From positions 264,057-328,056 of the forward strand of contig VXVC01000007.1 of the NCBI GenBank assembly GCA_009836625.1: DNA of 64,000 bases, in the 5' to 3' direction. Positions 17,103-26,234 of this stretch are shown in pieces. Every line of letters begins with the position of its first letter. Position 1 is the first letter of the stretch. The notes beneath the pieces are model-generated. The model made no database searches. It saw only the letters and a program-made list of their open reading frames with translations, and was not told the DNA's origin. The DNA comes from Holophagales bacterium (lineage in GTDB: Bacteria > Acidobacteriota > Thermoanaerobaculia > Multivoradales > Multivoraceae). Made by a program: the position numbers and the translations under genes.

Positions 17103-18893
17103 CTACGTCTCGACCTTGCTCATCAGCCGCGCGTCGGTCACCGGGAAGTGGCAGAGCGTTTCGTCGCAGGCCTGGTAGTCGACCAGGAGCGTCGCCACGG
17201 CGCCACGGCCTTCGAGCGGCACCTCGACGCGGAAGTCGCCGTGCATCCGGCCCTGGCCGTCCACCTTGGGCAGCACCGGGTCACCGGCGACCTGGAGGCC
17301 GAAGCCGGCCGGAGCGCGAACGCCGAACTTGAACTCCGCGTCGGAACCGGGGGCGTAGATCCAGAAGCCCGGTTCGAGCCTGAAGTCGAGGACGGCCAAT
17401 GTGGTGTCGCCGTCGGTCGTCGTCGACATGGTCACTTCGACCGCCGGACTCACGGTGACGGAGAGGTTCTCCAGCTCGCCTCCGTCCACCGCGAACCGGG
17501 ACGAGCTGAGCAGGTCCGGCCCTCCCGGGCCCTGGGCGGCCCGGAAGCGGTAGCCGCCCCAGTCGGAGGCGAACAGCGAGGACCCGGTCTCGTCGAGCCA
17601 GCCCTGCCAGTCGTCGGCGGAGTCATGGCTCAGGCCGGTGTAGCGGGTGAGCAAGCGCTCCGCGCGCTCGGGCTCGACCCCTTCGCGCAGGTCGGCGACG
17701 GCGCGTTCCAGCAGGGCCGGGTCCTTGTTCGCGATCCCCAGCGCCCTGGCGTCCTCGTCGATCCGGAAGCGTCCGTCGAGCCGAAAGTAGACCTTGCCGC
17801 CGTACTCGCTGCCGATGCGGGCGCCGTCCCAGTAGAGGTACGGCTCGTTCTCCGCGTACCAGGCCTGCCGCTCTTCGCGGTCGCCGCGCGCCGCCTCCGG
17901 AACCGCGTCGCCGAAGCTGAACGTGAGGCCGCGTTCCTGGGCCTCCTTCACCTTCTCCGGCGTGTCGTAGTACTCCTTCATCTCCTCGGTTTCGTAGTTG
18001 TCGAGGAGCGCGAGACTGGTCGCCAGCCCCTCCCGCGGACGGGCCTCACGAGTCGTCAGGATCGGATGGTCCTTGAAGCCGTGGATGTAGTGGACCGCGT
18101 TGATCAGCAGCCGCTGGCCGGTCTCGGTCATCTCGTCAGGGGTGCCGTAGAACCCCCACTGCAGCAGCCGCCCCTGGCGGCCGATGGAGAAGTAGTCCGG
18201 GCCCTTCAGGTGCATGCCGCCGGCGATCCATTCCGTGTCGGGTGAATCGAGGAAGCCGTCGCCGGTCGTCACCACGCCGGCTTCGCTCTTGTCCGGCCGC
18301 TCGCCGACCGGCAGGTTCAGGGTGTCCCATTCCTTCTTGAGGACCTTGACCGTGGTCATCGTGTCCGGAACGTCCTCCATCAACTCGTAGTACTTGTACT
18401 TGGGCGGGGTAGGCACCTCCTCGAGCGCCAGCTCGATCGGCAGAGGTCCCTGGAAGATCGGATGGGTCGGGGACTGTGGCACGACAGCCCTGGAGAACAG
18501 GCATAGTCACCCGTATCGCCAGCCGAGCAGCAGGTTCAGGTCGTCCGAGATGCGCGCGCCCTGGCCGCCGATCAGGACGGTGGGCATGGATAGGGTCTCC
18601 AGCGTGACTCCCTCCGCTCCCGCGATCGTCTTGATCCGCTCCTCCGACCGGTCGATCGTCTGGCCGTCGACGATCAGGACATCCGCGTCGCTGAGGTCGG
18701 CCTTCGCCAGATCGTTGCGGGGGATGCTACGCACGTCGAAGTGCTCCGCGAGCATCGCGTGGTAGGCGTCCGCGTGGGCCGTGCCGGCGTCGCCGGCGTA
18801 GACGACGCGGAGTTGCGGCGCCGGCTCAGTGCAGCCGAGCGCCAGCGCGCCCGCCGCTAGCGCGGCCAGTCCGAACCATTGAGTGAATCGCAT
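17103..18893 (-). CDS. ThuA-like/DsbD-like lipoprotein with an in-frame UGA (candidate selenoprotein)
   Basis: One continuous frame of 596 residues interrupted only by TGA at 18507-18509 (position 129). N terminus: lipoprotein signal with lipobox Cys21 (LALGC). Residues 28-150 read as a ThuA-like Rossmann domain that runs straight through the UGA (GWRYG-U-LCLFSRAVVP...HPIFQGPL). About 160-260 contain DYFSIGRQGRLLQWGFYG and MTETGQRLLINAVHYI, followed by a helical region. The C-terminal ~120 residues resemble the DsbD N-terminal/DsbC-corrector fold with C576 and C581 (ACDETLC). UGA plus C131 gives U-x-C, a redox-type spacing. If UGA is read as stop, the second part (from GTG 18482) would lack a signal and half a domain. 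The alternative is a nonsense mutation or sequencing error. Confidence 0.6.
18471..18490 (-). promoter_or_regulatory. SECIS-like stem-loop downstream of the in-frame UGA
   Basis: On the coding strand, 16 nt after the TGA, GGGCUGU pairs with ACAGUCC (7 bp, one G-U) around a six-base loop CGUGCC. The apical loop begins 23 nt after UGA and has G at its second position. Known bacterial SECIS elements need a stem-loop whose apical loop lies about 16-37 nt after UGA with a G in the first two loop bases, so this fits. Short hairpins are common in GC-rich DNA, so this is supportive only. Confidence 0.4.
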
Positions 18894-18942
18894 GTCGGTG
18901 TTTCCCTTCGATGTCTAGGACGGCAGGCTGGAGCCTCCAACC

Positions 18943-19476
18943 CTACCGGCAGCAGCCGGGCCGTCTCTGATCGGAAGCGGTCGGCGTGTCCAGCGAGTAC
19001 ACGTTGAACCGCCTGAGCGGCGGCGAGTAGATGTGGAGCGTGATCAGGTCCTCGCCGGCCGGCTGCGTGTTCGCGACCTGGTGGCAGTCGTCCTCCTCCG
19101 AAGCGCAGACGCGGCCGGCTCCGTGCTCGCGGCGAGCGTAGGGGCAGATGAGCCCGGACGCCGTCGGCTCGAACGCCGTCTCGGTCGCCACGCCCTCGAC
19201 GACCCGGAAGGCGCAGCTCGACCCCCGGTGATCGTGGATCGGGGTCCGCTGGCCGCTGGACCAGCACAGGCAGACGAGTTCGTACCAGTCCGACTCGGCG
19301 ATCCGGTTCCGCCGGTAGCCGTCCGCGCCGAAGCGGCAGGCGGCGCCGAGGTCGGCCCGGGTCACCGGGATGTCGCCCAGCAGACCGCTCAGGACCTCCA
19401 GGTCGGCAGGGCCGTCGAGCGACCCCAGGTAATCCAGCAGCGGACCGAGGCGGCCCGCGGACGACCCCGAGTTCAC
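18943..19476 (-). CDS. cysteine dioxygenase family protein (cupin)
   Basis: 177 residues. Iron ligands H81, H83 and H132 (TPIHDH, DDCHQ) give the 3-His cupin site of thiol dioxygenases, which oxidise cysteine to cysteine sulfinate using O2. Cys88 (five residues after H83, RGSSC) and Tyr150 (HIYSPP) are at the positions that form the Cys-Tyr crosslink of eukaryotic cysteine dioxygenase; many bacterial enzymes lack the Cys. The C terminus is Cys/Arg-rich. It lies between the TonB receptor and the UGA lipoprotein on the same strand, with a 12-bp gap to the receptor gene upstream. Confidence 0.82.
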   Translation of the reverse strand: MNSGSSAGRLGPLLDYLGSLDGPADLEVLSGLLGDIPVTRADLGAACRFGADGYRRNRIAESDWYELVCLCWSSGQRTPIHDHRGSSCAFRVVEGVATETAFEPTASGLICPYARREHGAGRVCASEEDDCHQVANTQPAGEDLITLHIYSPPLRRFNVYSLDTPTASDQRRPGCCR

Positions 19477-19488
19477 GTCAACGCCCTC

Positions 19489-22335
19489 CTACATCGACCA
19501 CCTGATCCCGAACTGCGCCGAGCGCTGCGCTCCGCGCGTCCGAATCCGGGGCCAGTCGTCGCGCGTTACCGTGCCGGGCTCACCGAGACGGCCACGATTG
19601 TTGTAGCTGCGCAGACCGTCCATCTCGATCGCGTTCGTCCGGTCGGTGGCGTTGAAGACGTCGAGGAAGACGAGAAGGCTGTGTCGTTCCCCGACGGTGA
19701 AGTTCCTGGCGAGGCGCACGTCGGCCGAGAAGTAGTCCGGCGCGTTCCTGCTGTTGAAGCCCTCGAAGAGAATCGTCGGATAGGCAGGAAAGCCCCCGGG
19801 TGAGCGGATGAACTCGCTGTCCCGGACGGTGTAGGGAGTGCCGGACCGGTAGTCCAGGAATCCCGACAGTTGGAAGCCCCAGGGCAGGTTCCCTACGGCT
19901 GAGAGCTTGTAGCTGTGCTCCACCTCGGTGTTGAGCGGACCATTGAACAGCGCGGGCGGGTCGTCCAGACCCTCATAGCGCGCCGCCCGGTTGAGGGTGG
20001 AGTTACCCGAGATCAGATCGAAGAACGAACTGCCGACCGCGTCCTGGTTGGTGTAGCTCACGTGCACCAGGGAGCCGTTGGCAAACCGGCGCTTGAACTC
20101 GAGCTCGACATCGAGAACCTCGCTGTAGCCCGTGTTGGTGTAGAGGCGGATCGGTCCCCTGGTGGGATCGGGCCGCGCTCCGTCAAGCTCGAACGACTGC
20201 CTGTTCAGGAAGTCCGTAAAGAAGAGGCCGTCGCTGTCGGAGCCGATGACGTGAATGCTCAACGTGTTGCGCTCACCGAGCTGGCGCTCGTAGCCCACGG
20301 TCCACTTGACGATCTCCGGCAGGTAGAGGTTCGGATCGACGATCCTCTCGGAAGTTGCGGCCACGCCCGTCGGGTCCATTTCACCGGTCGCGGGATTGAT
20401 CGGCACGCCAAAGAGGAGCGCGGGCCGCAGAGCCCCCGTATGGCCGATCAGGTTCGTCCGATCGTGGTAGATCCCGGCGCCAAAACGGAACACGGAACGG
20501 CCGTTCCCCTTGACATCGACGGCAGCGCCGAGCCGCGCCTCGAGCGTCTGATCGTCGACCAGGTTGTTCCGGTCGTAGCGTCCGCCCAGATTGAACGTCC
20601 AGCGCTCGTTCACGAACCAGTCGTCCTGGATGAAGAGATGGGTGTTCGTGACCGAGGCGTCGATGTCGGTCGCGAACTGGTAGACGCCACTGGCCGGAGG
20701 GGTAGAGAAGTCGGGAGCGAACCCGTGGCTCCAGTTGCGCCAGGCGGGCTGCTCGGTACGCTGACCGAAGCGCTCCACGCCGACCCCGGCACGCAGGGAG
20801 TGATCGCCCCGAAGCCAGGACAGGCGTTCCTTCCACTGGAAGCTCTCGAGCGTGTTGTCGACTGCGGGGCCGATGGCGCCTTGCATGTTGAAGACGAGAT
20901 CGCCATCGTCGAAGTAGAGACGAAGTTGCCGCAACGGATTCGAGGATGTCTCCATGCTCCGGTCGGACCCAATCTGTCCCACCACGGATTCCAGCGTGAT
21001 GTCCGAACCGACGGTGGCGACATGGCGCACGGAAATGCCCAGGGAGTCGTTGGCATGATCCTGCTCCTCCACGTCTTCCAGGCGGGCGCGGAAGAGCGAG
21101 TGCGAAACGTCGGCCCGCTCGCTGACCCAGTTCCCCGACACCGTCAGGTCGTTCGAGTCCGAGAACTGGTGGGTCAGTTTGCCGGTCAGGCGGTCGCGGT
21201 TGGTGACGTTGGCGGTCAGCCCCAACTCGGGCGGCACGGCCCGTATGTAGACATGGCTCTGGTTGTAGTTGTAACCCATCTCCAGATCGTCGTATTCGTA
21301 GCTGGTGAAGAAGTGGGTCGTGCCCCGGTTGACGGGGCCGCCAAGGGTCAGCGAGGCCTGTCTCCGCGTGAAGTCCTGCCCCTCCAACTGCTCCGCGTCG
21401 TCCGCGGTCGCCCCGGTGAACCCCGGTTCCACCAGCCCGTCGTGCGCTTGCTGAATCGTCGCCGAAGCGTTGTACCGGTCGGCGCCGGAGCGGGTGATGA
21501 TGTTGATCACACCTCCGGACGCGTTGCCGTACTCGGCCGAGAACATCGAGGTCGACACCTGGACCTCCTGGATGGCGTCCAGGTTGTAGGTCTGCAGCGC
21601 CGTTCCCGTCGAGAAGCTCGATCCCATCTGGCCGGCGCCGGCGGAAGCCCGGGGCCCGGCCCGGGTCTCGGACGTGGCCAGGTCGTCGTAGTTCAGGTCG
21701 CTCAGGTCGTTGTTGGCGACGCCGTCGATCAGGAACTGGTTCTGGTTCATGCGCGCCCCGTGAACACTGAAGCTGTTGTTCGGCGCACTGTTCTCGAGGG
21801 CGGCGGTCGCCAGCCCTCCGTGGACCCCTGGGAGGATCTTCAGCACGTCCAGGAAGCTCCGGTTCGGGAGCGGCAGGCTCTGGATCTCCTCGAAGGAGAT
21901 GTACTTGTTGACCCGGGAATCGACCGACTCGATCGACGGCCGCTCGGAGACGACGGTGATCTCCTCGCTCACTTCCTCGGTCGCTACGAGTTCGAAGTTC
22001 ACGCGCTGAATGCTGCCGACCCGCACCGCCAGCGACGCAGGGGCGCCGGCATAGCCCGTGGCCTCCACCGAAACCTGGTAGGTCGCGGGGCGCACGTTGG
22101 TCGCGTTGTAGAACCCGTCGGCGTCGGTGGTGAGGACGAGCGGATCCTCGATCTCCTGCGACTGCAGGATGACCGTTGCTCCGGAGACGGCAGCCCCCTC
22201 GCTGTCCGTCACGTGGCCGAGCACCTGGCCGGTGGGACCCTGGCCCGCGGCCGGCACGGCTACCAGCAGCAAGACGGCCGGCACCACGGTCCAGCCCACC
22301 GTCCGCGCGTGTCGACTTCTCATCTGGTTGAACAT
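19489..22335 (-). CDS. TonB-dependent receptor with carboxypeptidase-regulatory-like domain
   Basis: 948 residues from the ATG at 22335, preceded by an AAGGGAG-type ribosome site and followed by a signal peptide ending near VPAAGQG (about residue 34). Residues 36-120 form a carboxypeptidase-regulatory/CNA-like beta sandwich (GHVTDSEGAAVSGATV), then the plug (SFLDVLKILPGV; NNDLSDLNYDD) and a long beta barrel. This is the Oar/SusC-like organisation common in Acidobacteriota and Bacteroidota for uptake of large ligands across the outer membrane. Ligand unknown. Divergent from a CadC-like regulator with 212 bp between starts, which may control it. Confidence 0.9.
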   Translation of the reverse strand: MFNQMRSRHARTVGWTVVPAVLLLVAVPAAGQGPTGQVLGHVTDSEGAAVSGATVILQSQEIEDPLVLTTDADGFYNATNVRPATYQVSVEATGYAGAPASLAVRVGSIQRVNFELVATEEVSEEITVVSERPSIESVDSRVNKYISFEEIQSLPLPNRSFLDVLKILPGVHGGLATAALENSAPNNSFSVHGARMNQNQFLIDGVANNDLSDLNYDDLATSETRAGPRASAGAGQMGSSFSTGTALQTYNLDAIQEVQVSTSMFSAEYGNASGGVINIITRSGADRYNASATIQQAHDGLVEPGFTGATADDAEQLEGQDFTRRQASLTLGGPVNRGTTHFFTSYEYDDLEMGYNYNQSHVYIRAVPPELGLTANVTNRDRLTGKLTHQFSDSNDLTVSGNWVSERADVSHSLFRARLEDVEEQDHANDSLGISVRHVATVGSDITLESVVGQIGSDRSMETSSNPLRQLRLYFDDGDLVFNMQGAIGPAVDNTLESFQWKERLSWLRGDHSLRAGVGVERFGQRTEQPAWRNWSHGFAPDFSTPPASGVYQFATDIDASVTNTHLFIQDDWFVNERWTFNLGGRYDRNNLVDDQTLEARLGAAVDVKGNGRSVFRFGAGIYHDRTNLIGHTGALRPALLFGVPINPATGEMDPTGVAATSERIVDPNLYLPEIVKWTVGYERQLGERNTLSIHVIGSDSDGLFFTDFLNRQSFELDGARPDPTRGPIRLYTNTGYSEVLDVELEFKRRFANGSLVHVSYTNQDAVGSSFFDLISGNSTLNRAARYEGLDDPPALFNGPLNTEVEHSYKLSAVGNLPWGFQLSGFLDYRSGTPYTVRDSEFIRSPGGFPAYPTILFEGFNSRNAPDYFSADVRLARNFTVGERHSLLVFLDVFNATDRTNAIEMDGLRSYNNRGRLGEPGTVTRDDWPRIRTRGAQRSAQFGIRWSM

Positions 22336-22547
22336 GTCGCCTGCTCCCTTCCGGTTCCCGGCCTTCGCGATCTGGACGCTGCCCGTGCCGGAGGTCGTTC
22401 GACCCCCGGCTCCCGGGCACACTTCCAACGGCATGAACAGGCTACGGGGAGGCCACGCCCGCTAGCTTGATCCAAACCTCAGCGGAAGTTGATCGCACTT
22501 GAAGCGGTAAGCAACCGGAGCGTGAGCCCGTCCGCTAGGATCCATCG

Positions 22548-24215
22548 GTGATCTTTTACTTCGGCCCCTTTGTGCTGAAGCCCGAGCAGTACGGCCTCGA
22601 GGTGGCCGGACAGCCGCGCCAGCTTCAGCCGAAGGTGTTCGAATTGTTGGCCTTCCTGGTCGCCAACAGGGACCGGGTGGTGTCCAAGGAAGAGCTGTTG
22701 CGGAACATCTGGCACGGCGCCTACGTGTCGGAAGCGGCGATCAGCCGTGCGGTCAGCGAGGTGCGCAAGGTACTCCGCACCGGCGGCGGCAGCGCCGACT
22801 GGATCACCACCGTCTACGGGCGCGGGTTCCGCTTCGTCGGCCCGGTCATCGAGGACCTGGCCGCGCCGGACGGCGCCTCCGCGGTTCCGGATTCACCGCC
22901 GGAGGAAAAGCGGAGGATCTCGATCGCCGTCCTGCCGTTCGCCGACCGCAGCCCGCAGCGCGATCAGGCTCATCTCTGCGAGGGGATGGCCGAGGAGATC
23001 CTTCACCGGCTCGCGCACGTCGTCGGCCTCCGTGTGGCGGCCCGCGGCGTGTCCTTCCAGTACGACGCGCTGGCCGACCCCCGCGAGGTCGGACGGCAGA
23101 TCGGCGCCGACCTGGTGCTGGAGGGTACGGTCCGCAAGGAGGGCGACGAACTGCGCATCGGCGTCGAAGTGACCGATGCACGGACCGGACTTCAGGTCTG
23201 GTCGGAGCAGTGGCAGCGGCACTCGCAGCAGGTCTTCGCGTTGCAGGACCAGACGGCGACCCTCATCGCGGAAACCCTCGAACTTCGCCTCGCCCCGGAC
23301 GCGCCGCGGCATGAGGCGAGGCGCACCGCATCGAGCCAGGCCTACGACCTCTACCTGCGCGGCCGCAGTCTTTACCACCAGGCGCGCAAGAGGACGTACT
23401 ACGAGGCGCGGCGGCTGTTCGCGGAGGCAATCCAGCTCGACCCCGAGTACGCCCTGGCCCACGCGGCGTCCGCCCACTGCTCCGCGTATCTCTACCTGTT
23501 CCACGAGCCGAGTACCGAGAACCTGCGGCTCGCCGACGAATCGAGTTCCCGGGCTCTGGAGCTGGCGCCGGAAGTCGCGGAGGCGCACTCGGCTAGGGCG
23601 ATGACCCTCAGCACGAACGGCCGGCTGGAGGAGGCCGAAGTCCACTTCCGGCGCGCCCTGGAACTCGATCCGCTGAGCTTCGAGGCGAACCACAACTTCG
23701 CCCGTCACCGTTTCTCCCAGGGCCAGATGGAGGAGGCGGTGGCGTTCTTCTTCCGGGCCATCGAGGCCGATCCGACAGCCTACGCCCCCTGTTCGATCTG
23801 CGCCTCGGCTCTCTCGACGCTGGGCCGGAAGACCGAAGCGACGCGACTCCAGGAACTCACGATGACCAGAGTGCGAAGGCGTCTGCTGCGCTACCCCGAC
23901 GACCAGCGCGCGATCTACATGGGCGCGGTCGCTCTTGCCCGTGACGGCCAGGCCGACGAGGCCCTCGAGTGGGCCGCGCGGGCGGAGGCCCTGGACCCCC
24001 AGGATGCCGTGGCGCTCTACAACCTCGCCTGCGTCGCGTGCGTGTGCGGCGATGCGGAAAGCGGACTGCGGTACCTGAAATCGGCAGTCGCGCATGGCTA
24101 TCCGCACCTGAGCTGGATCGAGAACGATGCCGACCTGGCGGCGCTGCGGGCGGATTCGCGGTTCGAGGAGGTTGTGGCGCCGTTGCGGGGGGCGGCGGCG
24201 CGGGCTGCGGGTTGA
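22548..24215 (+). CDS. CadC-like winged-helix regulator with TolB-like domain and TPR repeats
   Basis: 555 residues. Residues 1-102 form an OmpR/PhoB-type winged helix (FGPFVLKPEQY, LQPKVFELLAFLVANRDRVVSKEELL, ISRAVSEVRKVL, TVYGRGFRFVG). Residues about 122-240 are a TolB N-terminal/adenylate-cyclase-associated type domain (ISIAVLPFADRSP, DLVLEGTVRKEGDELRI). The rest is TPR-like (PEYALAHAASAHC, LDPLSFEANHNFA, LDPQDAVALYNLA). No transmembrane helix is evident, so it is probably cytosolic. Such proteins are abundant in Acidobacteriota; most are uncharacterised. It is divergent from the TonB receptor, a likely target. Confidence 0.85.
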   Translation: MIFYFGPFVLKPEQYGLEVAGQPRQLQPKVFELLAFLVANRDRVVSKEELLRNIWHGAYVSEAAISRAVSEVRKVLRTGGGSADWITTVYGRGFRFVGPVIEDLAAPDGASAVPDSPPEEKRRISIAVLPFADRSPQRDQAHLCEGMAEEILHRLAHVVGLRVAARGVSFQYDALADPREVGRQIGADLVLEGTVRKEGDELRIGVEVTDARTGLQVWSEQWQRHSQQVFALQDQTATLIAETLELRLAPDAPRHEARRTASSQAYDLYLRGRSLYHQARKRTYYEARRLFAEAIQLDPEYALAHAASAHCSAYLYLFHEPSTENLRLADESSSRALELAPEVAEAHSARAMTLSTNGRLEEAEVHFRRALELDPLSFEANHNFARHRFSQGQMEEAVAFFFRAIEADPTAYAPCSICASALSTLGRKTEATRLQELTMTRVRRRLLRYPDDQRAIYMGAVALARDGQADEALEWAARAEALDPQDAVALYNLACVACVCGDAESGLRYLKSAVAHGYPHLSWIENDADLAALRADSRFEEVVAPLRGAAARAAG

Positions 24216-24218
24216 GGT

Positions 24219-24282
24219 CGCCGCTTCGCGGCGGCGCCTTCTGGCCGCCTACGGCGGCAGCGGGTCAGAAGACCCGCGCACC
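24219..24282. repeat. cluster of three GC-rich hairpins after the CadC-like gene
   Basis: Three consecutive perfect hairpins follow the stop codon: CGCCGC-TTC-GCGGCG (24219-24233), GCCGCC-TAC-GGCGGC (24244-24258) and GCGGGTC-AGAA-GACCCGC (24260-24277), the last followed by GCACC. The final unit has the same stem-AGAA-stem-GCACC layout as 42125-42147. It could terminate transcription (no U tract, so not a classical terminator) or be an extragenic palindromic repeat. Confidence 0.55.
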
Positions 24283-24361
24283 CAGGGGGCAGAGCTTGCG
24301 CGAGCCGGCTTGGGGCAGGCACACTCACGGTTTCACGCAAACAGCTCGAAGGACGGAACGG

Positions 24362-25141
24362 ATGCTGGAACTTGGTCTTGACGGCAAGGTGGCGATCGTC
24401 ACCGGCGGCAGCGATGGGATGGGGTTGGCCACGGCTCGTCGACTCGTGAGCGAGGGGGCCCACGTCGCGATCTGCGCGCGCCGGGCAGAGAACCTGGAGC
24501 GAGCGGCGAGCCAGTTGCGTGCGGCGGGCGGCGGCGCAGTCCTCGCGCAGCCGGCAGACGTCACGTCCGGTGGCGACGTCGACCGTTTCATCGAGGCCGT
24601 GACGGCAGAGTTCGGCGGCGTCGACATTCTGATCAACAACGCCGGCGCCTCGGCCGCCCAGGGCCTCGAAGCGCTAGGCGACGACGCCTGGATGGCCGAC
24701 ATCGAGCTCAAGGTGATGGGCGCGGTGCGGTTCTGCCGGGGCGTCGTGCCGTCGATGCGGGAGCGCGGCGGCGGCGCCATCGTCAACGCCACGATCGGCG
24801 GCGGCAAGGCGGCGCCGGCGCGGGCGCTGCCGACCAGCGTCACGCGCGCCGCCGGCATCAACCTGACGAAGTCGCTGGCCAACGAACTGGCCGCCGACAA
24901 CATCCGCGTCAACACGATCTGCATCGGCCTGATCAAGAGCGAGCAGTGGGTGCGCCGGGCGGAGGGCCAGGGCGTCGACGTCGAGTCGGTCTACGAGGCG
25001 ATGGGCAAGCGGGTCCCTCTGGGGCGCGTCGGCGAAGCGGAGGAGTACGCGGACCTGATCGCGTTCCTGGTCTCGGAACGCGGCGCCTACATCACCGGAA
25101 CGGCGATCAACCTGGATGGCGGGCTTTGCCCCGTGGTCTAA
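24362..25141 (+). CDS. SDR-family protein lacking the catalytic Tyr/Lys
   Basis: 259 residues from the ATG at 24362. The Rossmann fold is intact: TGGSDGMG (NAD(P) glycine motif, about 14-21), a DVTS turn, and NNAG near residue 90. But the catalytic region reads NATIGG...LPTSVTRAAGINLTK, placing Thr where the SDR Tyr belongs, Arg where the Lys belongs and Thr at the Ser position. The C-terminal 'YITGTAINLDGGL' is normal. It may be a non-catalytic or differently acting SDR. The 2-hydroxyacid dehydrogenase starts 31 nt downstream in the same operon. Confidence 0.88.
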   Translation: MLELGLDGKVAIVTGGSDGMGLATARRLVSEGAHVAICARRAENLERAASQLRAAGGGAVLAQPADVTSGGDVDRFIEAVTAEFGGVDILINNAGASAAQGLEALGDDAWMADIELKVMGAVRFCRGVVPSMRERGGGAIVNATIGGGKAAPARALPTSVTRAAGINLTKSLANELAADNIRVNTICIGLIKSEQWVRRAEGQGVDVESVYEAMGKRVPLGRVGEAEEYADLIAFLVSERGAYITGTAINLDGGLCPVV

Positions 25142-25172
25142 CCTGCCGCAAGAGCCGGACAAGGAGCGGAAC

Positions 25173-26219
25173 GTGAAAGTAGCGATGCAGCGGAATCCCT
25201 TCAACCGCCGGGACCTGATCGAGGAGCAGGGCTTCGAGGTCGTGGAGGGTGTCTGCCGGAGCGAGGACGACCTCGCCAACCTGCTGTCCGACGCCGACGG
25301 CGCGCTGATCGGCGTCATGCCGCTGACGTCGCGTTCCGTGCTCGAGCGCTGTCCGAAGCTCAAGGTGGTCAGCCGGCTGGGAGTCGGCGTCGACTCGATC
25401 GACCTCGATGCCGCCACCGAACTCGGCATCCTGGCGACCAACGTGCCCGGATCGAACACGACCGAGGTGGCCGACCACGCGATGGCGCTGATGCTCGCGC
25501 TGACCCGGTGTGTGGTCGACGCCGCCGGCACGACCCGCGAGGGCCGCTGGGGCCATCGGGAATCGATGATCGGGCTCCTCACCCGCGCCCGGCGGATCGC
25601 CGGCCACACCGTCGGCATCATCGGCTTCGGCAACATCGGCCGCGCTTTCGCCACGCGCATCCGCGGCTTCGGCCCAGGTCGGATCATCGCCGCCGACCCG
25701 TACGTCGACCAGGTCGCGGCCGACCTCTACGGCGTCCGGATCGTGCCGCTCGAGGAGCTGCTGGCCGAGGCCGACTACGTGACGATTCACTGCTCGATGA
25801 CCGAGGAGACGCACCACCTGATCAACACCGACACGCTGGCGCTGATGAAACCGACGGCGCTCCTGGTCAACGCGGCGCGCGGGAAGATCATCGACGGTGC
25901 GGCCCTGGCCGAAGCTCTCGCCGAAGGCCGGATCGAGGCCGCCGCGCTCGACGTCACCGAGAAGGAACCGATCTACCCGGACGACCCGTTGCTGAAGCTG
26001 CCCAACTGCATCGTGACCCCGCACATCGCTGGCTTCTCGCCGGTGTTCCTCGGCGAGTGCCCGATCCGCCAGGCCGAGAACGTGATCCGGGTGCTCACCG
26101 GCCAGATGCCCCACGGCATCGCGAACCCGGAGGCGATCAAGACGATCGCGGTGATGCGGGCCAGCGACCCGGGACGCTGGGAGGGGGTCCCGGACTTTTC
26201 GACCGCACTGGCCTTGTAA
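25173..26219 (+). CDS. D-isomer-specific 2-hydroxyacid dehydrogenase (phosphoglycerate dehydrogenase-like)
   Basis: 348 residues from GTG 25173, chosen for the AAGGAG ribosome site at 25161-25166; an upstream ATG would overlap the SDR gene. The NAD motif GFGNIG is at 151-156, and the catalytic triad is visible as R236 (NAARG), E265 (EKEP) and H284 (TPHIAG). No C-terminal ACT domain is present. The predicted reaction is NAD(H)-linked interconversion of a 2-keto and a D-2-hydroxy acid. Adjacent SDR, thioredoxin-ankyrin, cyclase and hydrolase genes suggest a catabolic or modification operon of unknown substrate. Confidence 0.88.
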   Translation: MKVAMQRNPFNRRDLIEEQGFEVVEGVCRSEDDLANLLSDADGALIGVMPLTSRSVLERCPKLKVVSRLGVGVDSIDLDAATELGILATNVPGSNTTEVADHAMALMLALTRCVVDAAGTTREGRWGHRESMIGLLTRARRIAGHTVGIIGFGNIGRAFATRIRGFGPGRIIAADPYVDQVAADLYGVRIVPLEELLAEADYVTIHCSMTEETHHLINTDTLALMKPTALLVNAARGKIIDGAALAEALAEGRIEAAALDVTEKEPIYPDDPLLKLPNCIVTPHIAGFSPVFLGECPIRQAENVIRVLTGQMPHGIANPEAIKTIAVMRASDPGRWEGVPDFSTALAL

Positions 26220-26234
26220 CCAGGAGGTGCCGCA

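Noticed and set aside
18136..18510. Separate small gene overlapping the UGA region in another frame
   Set aside because: Low-complexity Arg/Gly protein; the main frame shows domain similarity on both sides of the UGA.
19915..22470. Plus-strand open frame opposite the TonB receptor
   Set aside because: Antisense shadow; the minus strand has a signal peptide, plug and barrel.
22336..22547. Regulatory dyad between TonB receptor and CadC-like gene
   Set aside because: Searched by eye; no convincing inverted repeat or promoter pair was found.
24219..24282. Rho-independent terminator
   Set aside because: Strong hairpins but no following U tract; kept only as a hairpin cluster.
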